Shown: positions 56,279-64,000 of the stretch, piece by piece
Numbering within the stretch: position 1 is the stretch's first letter
Layout: each line of letters opens with the position of its first letter
NCBI GenBank assembly: GCA_030549495.1
Contig: JAUIRK010000521.1
Location: forward strand, 1 to 64,000
Source of the DNA: Nectonema munidae
Taxonomy: Eukaryota > Nematomorpha > Nectonematoida > Nectonematidae
DNA length: 64,000 nucleotides
Reading direction: 5' to 3'
Position numbers and translations under genes: made by a program
Notes under the pieces: model-generated
The model's input: only the letters and a program-made list of their open reading frames with translations
Databases searched by the model: none
What the model was told of the DNA's origin: nothing

Positions 56279-58033
56279 CAGAGGCGTAGCTAGTGGGGGG
56301 CCCCGGGCGGCAGATTTTAAGGGGCGGCATTTTGTCCTAAGGTCATTTGTTAAAATATTCCATTTAATTTTTAGTTTAAATTTTCTGTTCAATTTAATCG
56401 ATTCCAGTTTTTTGTGACTGTTTTAATTTTAGTGGAGGGGGTCAAAAAGGCACTCCCCCCCCCCGTCACTGATAGGGTTAAGGGGTCCAAATTTTAGTAT
56501 AAAAGTTGCAATCAAATCTGAACTCTTTTTTGGCTTACAACGATTTATCTATTAATAAAAAAATGGAAAAAATTTATTATTAGAGGAAAAATTGTCATTC
56601 AAGCTTAGTTCTAATATACATTAATAAGTAGAAAAGAAACATTGTTTAAATATTTTTGTAATATAAGCTTTTTTGAGAATTTGAGTTTATTCTTTACTAT
56701 ATATTGGGAAATTTCTATGGATATTTTAAAATTTTATATGTATTATTTGTCCACTTTAGACAGATGAAGCGAACGAAAGAGAGTGGTGCTGCATTCCGAA
56801 AGATAAGGAAAAAGAGAGAAGAAGAAGCAATTAGGAATCAGGGTGCTTTGCTGAAGTACATCTCACGGCCTGCAACAGAGGGAAATGAAAATACTGTAAA
56901 AATTATAGATGCTTTTGTAAAAACTGATGTTGAAATTGAGGATGTCAATGGTGATGAAGTTGAAGATGATCAAAGTGATCCACAAGCTCTTGAAAAGTCA
57001 AATGACAAAACTGATTTAGAAGATATTGGGCTGTGGCCTTCCAAGATTGAATATGGCATTCGGGATATGATTGTAAAACGGGGATCAAAAGCTGTACAGC
57101 ATATGGACTGTGAATTTAAAGAAGTTTTAAGACAAGGCTCGAAAACAAAAGGGGAAACTAGAAAATTGTCAAAGTATTGGTTTTTTCGAAATCTACCTAA
57201 TGGGGAAAAAATCCTTAGAACATGGATGATGTATTCTCCTTCAAAGGGAGCTCTGTTTTGCTTTTGTTGCAGACTCTTCTCATTTGGAAACTCAAAATTC
57301 GATTCAAGTGAAGGTTTTAAAAATTGGTGGAAGTTGAATCCAAAGATACATGCACATGAATCCAGCTTCGTGCATGCTCAGGCCTTGATTCAATGGAAAG
57401 AATTGGAGATACGTCTTGCGAAAGGCAGTCTAGTTGATAGTGCAGAACAAGAGGTGGCTGAGAAAAAAGTGATGAAGTGGCGGCAAATCTTGACGAGATA
57501 CCTTAACATAATTCAGTTTCTTGCTAAACAAAATTTGCCTTTACGTGGCCATCGAGAAGATTTTGCATGGTCTGCTGGATTTTGAGGATGTGATAAAAGA
57601 TTTTGCTGAGAGAAAAGTCAGAAAAGTTAAATTATGAAGTTATTGCACTTTGTTTCTCCTAATTTTTCTGCATTTAAATGAAATAAATTTATGTTCCATC
57701 ATTTTTTTATATTTTGTTTCTTATTTCATTTTTGAGGATTGAAATTTCTTTTAGCTATGAGATGTATTGACACCGCAGTTTATTTTGTAATTACATCACA
57801 TTTTTTACTTTTATTGTTAGTTAAAATTGTTAAAAAGATGAGCTCTCTCAATGACTCCTTTAAAATTATTTCGGACCACAGCCGTCTACTTTGAAGACCC
57901 TAACTACAATCAAGTCTTCGCCTGACCGTTAGCGTACGGACTTGAATTTTTGGAGGCTTTTGAAACTCAACGTCATAAAGGGCGGCAGATTTTACAACCG
58001 CCCCGGGCGGCAAAAGTGTTAGCTACGCCTCTG
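56279..58033 (+). mobile_element. 1.75 kb hAT element with perfect target duplications (hAT-4)
   Basis: The 8 bp duplications ATTTAGGT lie at 56271-56278 and 58034-58041; ends CAGAGGCGTAGCTA / TAGCTACGCCTCTG (with one extra base run) are followed by G/C-rich subterminal sequence (ccccgggcggcagatttta at both ends). The transposase is present only as its N-terminal part, so it is an internally deleted, non-autonomous derivative. Inside its left part, 56440-56477 resembles a piggyBac-type terminus (CACTGATAGGG then TTAA). Confidence 0.92.
56764..57585 (+). CDS. N-terminal part of a ZMYM1-like hAT transposase
   Basis: A 273-codon uninterrupted frame starting MKRTKESGAAFRKIRKKREE. It holds an acidic region, then SKYWFFRNLPNGEKILRTWM and GALFCFCCRLFSFG (the TTF-type zinc finger that ZMYM1-like hAT proteins carry), FKNWWKLNPKIHAHE with the finger's His residues, and ends NLPLRGHREDFAWSAGF, the LRGHRD block that precedes the catalytic core. 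All three catalytic motifs are missing. I prefer the ATG at 56764: it follows an acceptor-like ttagacag, and the 20 upstream residues from the ATG at 56704 look non-native. The product could bind the element's own ends without cutting, so a repressor role is conceivable but only inferred. Confidence 0.8.
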   Translation: MKRTKESGAAFRKIRKKREEEAIRNQGALLKYISRPATEGNENTVKIIDAFVKTDVEIEDVNGDEVEDDQSDPQALEKSNDKTDLEDIGLWPSKIEYGIRDMIVKRGSKAVQHMDCEFKEVLRQGSKTKGETRKLSKYWFFRNLPNGEKILRTWMMYSPSKGALFCFCCRLFSFGNSKFDSSEGFKNWWKLNPKIHAHESSFVHAQALIQWKELEIRLAKGSLVDSAEQEVAEKKVMKWRQILTRYLNIIQFLAKQNLPLRGHREDFAWSAGF

Positions 58034-58044
58034 ATTTAGGTGTA

Positions 58045-58425
58045 TCAGTTTATTATGTTTCTAACCATTACAATTTCAAAAAAAGAAATTTCAGTTAAAA
58101 TAAAGTTTTTTTTTATTTTTTTGATTTTGAGTTACAAGTGGTATGCTGAAAATATGAGCAATACTAGGAAGCATGAAAAAGGTTAATGGCAATTTTTTAA
58201 TCTAATTTTTTCATCTTTATAACATTTAGAATTATTAAGATTTGATAAAATAATAGCCGTTTTTTAAAACACCATTATAATCAATCTTACATCAAAATCC
58301 TTTATAATAAGTAATTAGTACTTGACTCTTTGATAACTTTAGCCAACTCTTCAATATCTGCACAATACTAAATAAAAATGTTCGCGCATAGTTAAAAGCA
58401 CATTTGATTGCCTTTAAGATTTATT
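58045..58425. other. AT-rich stretch with no recognisable feature
   Basis: Nothing recognisable; A/T runs only. Confidence 0.4.
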
Positions 58426-58429
58426 ATAA

Positions 58430-58509
58430 AACCTGTTTAAAAATTTACCACTGAAAATTGCTTCGCGTGCCACCCCTGCTGAAAAGACAATGAAGGTTGC
58501 CGACCCCTG
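58430..58509 (-). repeat. hAT terminus without a partner
   Basis: Read inward on the minus strand from 58509 it begins CAGGGGTCGGCAACC, a standard hAT end, and continues with AGCAGGGGTGGCACGCGAAG. The following ctctaaaa would be the target duplication; no matching left end was found, so the element is truncated or interrupted. Confidence 0.55.
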
Positions 58510-58514
58510 CTCTA

Positions 58515-59180
58515 AAAGACACATATGTTAATTTGCATTTACTTATATCTTATGTTAGTTATCCAGCAAACTTTGTTTTCCAACGGTACTTTTTCTATAA
58601 TCGTCTTATTTTATAAAGTTTGTGTAAAAGAAGTTCACGTTATTAAGTCAACGAAAGTGAAATATAAATTGATAGATCAACTTTTTTAATAGTCCATTTT
58701 TTTGTAATTAATGTAGATTTTGTAAAAATTTCAGAAAATAACAAACAAAGAGCACGATTTAAACACTATTGAAAAGTTTTTAAAATCCGCCAAATAAGAC
58801 ATTTTAGCTTGTAAACGACTTTGAGTGCATCCAAGTCCATATGTGTCTTGTTTTTGCCAACTGTGCTGTGAAAGTTGAAGCACATTTCATGGCAGTAAAT
58901 GAACTGATAGTTCGCAAAAGGAGCAACATTAAAATGAGATATTTGACGATCCAAGTAAAACATACAACTCAAAATCCTCTATATCTCTTATCAATTTTCA
59001 TATTACCAAAAACTTATATACCTAAAAAATGGTCTATGCTGATATACGAATTTTGATCTGATTTCATTTCAATTTTTTTCTTATTTTGTAATTTTATTTA
59101 TAAATAAATATAAATCTTTTTTTTTACCTATTTTCTTTCATTTCAATTGTTAATTTTATTAATTCTTGTTGTATATTTTG
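58515..59180. other. AT-rich stretch with no recognisable feature
   Basis: Two overlapping opposite frames near 58766-59056 have no known motif and cannot both be real; I consider both chance. Confidence 0.4.
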
Positions 59181-60140
59181 ATCTTGCTGCAGACCAAAAT
59201 TTCTGTTTATTTATTTGCCTAAACAGGTATAAATTTAGCAAACTTTTTTAATTTGTCATGTCTTTAATATATCTCAAAGAATTAATTGGGAAAATTGATA
59301 CCTTGAGTTGAAATGAGATTAAAGCCAGTTTGATAAACCTTGCTGATATGGTTCATAATTCTATATTGACTCTAAAAATTTGGAAACTCTAAAAGATGAT
59401 ATTAATATGTTTAAAATGATATACCAAACTAAACTATAATCAAAACTAGGTGAAGTTATCTCTTTTATCTCGTGATAAAAATTCCTACAAAATTAGCTAC
59501 TCTAGGAGTTATTCTGATATATTAAAGAGTTGGAATTTTTAAAAGTAAAACTAAATTACAAAATTGGGGCAACAAGTTTAACTCGCGTACTAGAACTTAA
59601 TTATATGATGTCAAGGTTAGTGAAGTCATTACAAAAGAAAATACATTGAAGTATATATTTCCTAATTAGTTATCAATGTTAAATGTCAAAAAATTTTTGA
59701 GAAAGAAGTAGGTGGTAATAAATATATTCAAATTAAGTCCTAATTTTTATCCAAAAATAACTGTTAAAGATTTGGATAGTGATCTTAGTGATGATAAAAT
59801 CGTTGATCTTATTAGTTATGAAAATAAGTCTTTAAAACCAGCAATGGAAAGTATTAAAAATTTCTAGGCGCCGTTTTCTAAGGTAAATAATAAAAGTATA
59901 AGGAATCTTCTGTTTAAATCCTGACACTAAGGATCTCATAAAAGTAAATGAAGATTTACTATATATTGGCTTCCAATATCATAAGGTATATATTTTTTTC
60001 TTATAGACAATGTAATACTTGCTGTAAATTCGCTGCTACTAGTAAAGATTGCAAATCTGTTGAACGTGTATGACAATTTTGCTCAGGTAAGCATAAGTAT
60101 GCTACCTAATTTTCAAGAAAATCTGTTGCATTCTCAAAAG

Positions 60141-62409
60141 CATGTACGGGCAGCCTTTTTTCTCATATGGGCCAAAAAAATTTTTTATACAAGGCCACGG
60201 GCCATAAACAAAAGACATGAAATAAATAATTATGCACCTACTATCTATATCTCTTTATTTTCTAAATACTTCAAATTGGACATATATAGATATATTTTTA
60301 TCATGAAATTGAATATTTTTTTAAATAAAAAATAGGTAAATGAAGATTTATTGAAGTTAAAGCTTGAAAAATCCTATTTCAATGTGATATTTTAGTCTGA
60401 TGCTTCTTTACCAGTTTTTGAATTCTAGGAGAAATGTTTGAGGCGGCCAGTCTCAGGTTATTTTCAAGGTGCTCATCCGTAAGCCTTGATCTTGTTTTTG
60501 ATTTTGCAAATTTCATTTTTGTAAAAAGCTGTTCACATATATAAGTGCTACCAAATAGACACATTTTCTTTCTTGCAAAATCTTTCATATTTGGAAAAAC
60601 TTCTTGAGAATGGCTTTTATAAAACTCTAATAATGAAAAATCTCTCATCTTTCTTTTCGAATCTTCACTTCCCTGAAGGTCAAGTAATTCCATTTGCAAT
60701 TTCTCAGGAGCATCTTTGACATCTACATCAAATGGTGAAGAAAAAATACGCAGGTCAACTTCTTGTGATCTGAAATCTGCAAATCTAGGATCAAGTTCTT
60801 TGTTGATTGATTCAAGCTCGTCAGCATAGGAAATGTAGTTTGCTTGAAAATGATTTTTCAATGTGGGAAAATGAAATGTATTACCATTTCTAAGTTACTT
60901 TTCCCATAATTTAATTTTTGTTTGAAATGTTCGAATATGCAAAAATAATAATTCATGAACGAATTGATCCTTTCCTTGCAATTTTAAATTTAAATCATTA
61001 AAATGGCTTGTGAAATCAACAAGAAAAGCGAGATTCATGACCCAATTATCATCCTTCAATTCTGGAATATTTTTGCCTTTGAAATTCATAAACATTACAA
61101 TTTCGTGCCTCAAATCATAAAATCTTTTCAGCATTTTGCCTTTACTCAACCAGCGCACTTCTGTGTAATACACTAAATCTCCATATTCAGCTTCGATATC
61201 TTCGAGAATTTCTTTAAATTGGCGGTGGTTTAGTGCCCAAGATTTGATAAAATTGATACATGAAACCAGTGTAGTCATGAGTGTTCAAATTTAATGGATT
61301 TGGCACTAGGCTTTCTTGGTGAATTATACAATGAAAAACACAGAAATCTTTTATATCTATATTCAGAGAGATCAGTTTTGCTCTGATATTTGCAACTAAT
61401 CCAGATTTACTTCCAACCATTAACGGCGCACCATCTGTTGATAAGCCTATAAATTTTTGATAGTTAAGATTAAATTGCTCTATTAAAACATTTAATTCTG
61501 TGAAAATATCTTTTCCTGTTGTTGTACCCTTCATCGCTTGGAGGCCTAACAGTTCTTTGGTAATATTGAAATCTTTATCTATTCCACGTATAAATACTGC
61601 AAGTTGTGCCGTGCTTGATACATCAGTCCTCTCATCCATCGCTAAAGAAAAATATTCAAACTGTGAAGCAAGTTCCTTCAAAACAGTTTTAATATCGGCT
61701 GCAAGCTCGTCAATCCTTCTCGTTATTGTTCTACGAGACAGACTAATACTATCTACCTCTTTTTTACAGCTGGAAATATAATATCTGCAACTGCTTGTAA
61801 ACATTCTTTCACGAATTCTCCATCAGAATAATACTTTGATTTCTTGGCGATCTTTTGACTTGTAGCTTGCATGAATAATATTATCTGCATCATCGCGGTT
61901 CATAGTAAAAATTGTTTGCTGCTCTTTTAGATCTTTAATCAGTTTTTCGACTTTTTGCTTCCTATTTATGCCTTGCAAATTATCATACATACATGCATGT
62001 TTGGAAACATAATGTTTTTTTATATTATATTCCTTGATGACTGATACAGATTCCAAACATAATAAACATGTTGGCTTTCCTTTAATTTGAGTGAAAAAAT
62101 AGTCACTTTTCCATTTTTCCTGGAATAATCGACATTCATCATCCACCTTTCTTTTTTTTGTTGACAATATTTTGGGAATTTAGAATGTTATTAAAACAAT
62201 ATATTTGATATATTCTTCTAGTTTATGACCGTTGTGATCTTTATCATAAAGCTAAAAACATAAAAGCAAAAGATTAAAAAATGTATGTATATTATAACAA
62301 ATTTGTGAAATTTAAGATAATAAAAAAATTTATAAATATTCCTTGCGGGCTGGATTAAAACTGTCAGCGGGCCGATTTTGGCCCGCGGGCCGTAGGTTGC
62401 CCATGCATG
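60141..62409 (-). mobile_element. GTF2IRD2-like hAT transposon (hAT-5)
   Basis: A 2269 bp element with perfect 8 bp duplications CTCAAAAG (60133-60140, 62410-62417). The ends are CATGTACGGGCAGCC and GGTTGCCCATGCATG, an imperfect 15 bp inverted repeat, followed by GGGCC-rich subterminal sequence on both sides. It differs from the other hATs here in starting CAT rather than CAG. Confidence 0.9.
60379..62167 (-). pseudogene. hAT-5 transposase, GTF2IRD2-like, few frame breaks
   Basis: The minus strand starts at 62167 (MSTKKRKVDDECRLFQ) with a finger region CLLCLESVSVIKEYNIKKH; then, through two compensating frame changes between about 61850 and 61760, FVKECLQAVADIIFPAV and VDSISLSRRTITRRIDEL. 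Within 61214-61804 are FSLAMDERTDVSSTAQLAV (first catalytic Asp), IGLSTDGAPLMVG (second Asp) and CVFHCIIHQESL. A shift near 61275 leads to 60895-61278 (YYTEVRWLSKGKMLKRF), and a further break near 60870 to 60379-60861, ending YICEQLFTKMKFAKSKTR. This is the domain order of the transposase from which vertebrate GTF2IRD2 took its hAT part. Four or five small breaks; otherwise complete. Confidence 0.85.
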
Positions 62410-63424
62410 CTCAAAAGGAACAGCATGGACATTAAAAATTTAGATCTAGTAGAAAATCTAAACCTTTTTCCAAATTTTTTGAAAAAAGAGACAGTTTTAA
62501 ATGGAATTATTTCTAAGCTCGTATGTGTTGATCTTTTTTCATTTCATGGGGTAACAAAGATTGAGTTTATCCAAAAGTCACTGAAAGAACGTGGTTTTAA
62601 ACTACCTCAAAACCCCAATGATGCTACGAAACTTATTCATGAATAATACAAGGTTTTATCTTTCACTTGATGAATTTTCATCAATTAATAATAATAAAAG
62701 ATATTTCACTCTGAATTTTAAATCAAATAAAGGTAAATAATATAATTTGGGTATGGTAACAATAAAAGCATCCTTCAAAGCTGAAATACCTCTCTAGATG
62801 AAATAAAACGAATGCTTGAAAAGTTTAATCTTAATATTCATGATCATATTCTAGCTTTTGTAAGAGATGGAGCAATTTTGAAGATAAAACTTTGGTAAGG
62901 TTAGTGGATGCTTGCATCAAATATATTATGCTCATAAGATACATTTGACTATTTGCTATGTTTTGTATAAAAAATAAAGTAACGTACAAGAAACACTTTT
63001 TTTTATTTGTGTTTGAAAATGATGTTTTTGGGTTTGCTCTAAGTAATCTTGAAAACCCAGTATACAATAATTATTATTTATGTGATAATGACAAAGAAAG
63101 AAGTTAACTTTTAGAAAAATTTTGAGCAAACCTAGAAAAATTATTAAAATTTTTTAAAAAGTCTTTATTAAAAATGAAATTTTACAAAATTATGTAAAAA
63201 AAAAGAGGATGGATATGAAAAATATCTACTCTTGGAATCCAAAACAAGATGGAACAGTTTGGTTATGATGGTAGAACGCTTTCTTGATGGTAAATCCTGC
63301 GTAGCGAAAGCTTTAATTAATTTATAAAAGATATTTTAATGTCTGATACAGAAAGAGTTTTTCAAAAATGTATTTGAAATATAACAACTTTAGAGATCAT
63401 ACATATATGACGTCCCCTAACAGG

Positions 63425-64000
63425 AGAGTGGAGGGGGGGGGGTAAACTAATTCTACATGCTCTGTATTAAAAATAGAGCAGAAGGAGTAAAAATCACAGG
63501 GAAGGAGGCATAGACTACTCTTATAAAATTCATTTTAACAAATAAGTAAAATTTTTATATCCTGCTTCCTTTGTTGTTCGTAAAAGTGAAGCTTAGTTTT
63601 GAATTTCTGAAAATTGCTAAAAGTATTGTTAAGTTAAAGCTCTTCCTCTGAGAAAAAAGTCTAGTTAAAATTACTAATCAAATCAGTATATTTTATTGTC
63701 CTCATTTTTACTGTTCAATTAGTAAGTGCTAGCAATCATTTTATTCCGTTAATTAGTCCAAACTACTAATTATTATACATAAAACTGGCAACAATTATTA
63801 TTTGGTAAATACAACTAACTGAATACTTAGCGATGAATGTTTTTTTTAACAAAATGTATGTTTTTATATTTCATAAGGGAAAACTTGTTTTGTCACCCTT
63901 CATACTACCAAATTATATTAAAGGATATTTTAAAGATATTTTGATAACAAACCTAAGCTTGATATCCAAATGAAGACGAACTGTCTTTTGTAAACGACGA
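63425..64000. other. AT-rich stretch with no recognisable feature
   Basis: A G-run lies at 63433-63442. Nothing else was recognised to the end of the window. Confidence 0.4.

Larger units (their letters stand above)
59690..63420 (+). pseudogene. Older hAT transposase relic, split by hAT-5
   Basis: Upstream of the insertion (about 60010-60140) QCNTCCKFAATSKDCKS suggests an eroded zinc finger. After it, 62407-62646 reads VCVDLFSFHGVTKIEFIQKS and GFKLPQNPNDATKLIHE, the hAT N-terminal region, then LSLDEFSSINNNKRYFTLN (first catalytic Asp), YNLGMVTIKASF, then DGAI with a broken HKIHLTICYVLY box, and about 63220-63310 LLLESKTRWNSLVMMVERFL. Many stops and frame changes are present. The relic must predate the element at 60141-62409, whose target duplication sits inside it. 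The start is uncertain; 59690-60000 is included only because similar composition continues. Confidence 0.55.

Noticed and set aside
58766-59056. Two antiparallel ORFs
   Set aside because: Mutually overlapping, no motifs, composition typical of random AT-rich sequence.
1-64000. CRISPR arrays, operons or prokaryotic features
   Set aside because: The tandem repeats have 150 bp periods without spacer-repeat alternation, and gene content and introns are eukaryotic.

Overview
The window looks like a TE-rich stretch of an AT-rich metazoan genome, probably an arthropod; a crustacean such as a copepod is my guess. There are no bacterial operons, ribosome-binding sites or CRISPR arrays. The only clear host gene is an uninterrupted 351-codon cAMP-dependent protein kinase catalytic subunit at 16500-17555 (+). 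Three short stretches with good splice sites and an open frame (9675-9734, 13163-13235, 18749-18835) may be exons of an unrecognised host gene.

1-30 kb is mostly decayed intergenic or intronic DNA. It holds the right end of a ZMYM1-like hAT, three 120-130 bp TTAA-flanked MITEs, a 140 bp foldback element, pieces of hAT and piggyBac transposases, a tRNA-derived SINE, a tRNA-like relic, and a broken transposase of a family I cannot name. A roughly 2 kb non-coding repeat at 3.0-5.0 kb recurs later in the window.

30-56 kb is the striking part. Two piggyBac-type termini (TTAA then CCCTATTAGTGCTGGG) face each other 25.6 kb apart at 30109 and 55671. Each carries an inverted array of about seven 150 bp units, giving inverted repeats of over 1 kb. 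Between them are a second 150 bp array, a 600 bp repeat in two direct copies, a LINE split by several insertions, an apparently intact hAT with a 596-codon ORF (34687-36477), a second broken hAT 42 bp away, and a nested 4.4 kb piggyBac-type element with about 250 bp inverted repeats. That nested element contains a LINE reverse-transcriptase fragment and a third hAT that landed in its right inverted repeat. Further on are a SINE, a broken piggyBac transposase, a broken intron-containing transposase of unassigned family (47.6-50.8 kb) and a second LINE fragment. The 25.6 kb may be one giant element with cargo, or two partial copies of one element that now face each other.

56-64 kb holds a compact hAT with perfect 8 bp target duplications (56279-58033) and a GTF2IRD2-like hAT (60141-62409) inserted into an older hAT relic.

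The insertion order can be read from target-site duplications: LINE first, then the piggyBac-type and hAT elements inside it, then a hAT inside the piggyBac terminus. Every family and domain assignment is from motif recognition by eye; no database search was run.
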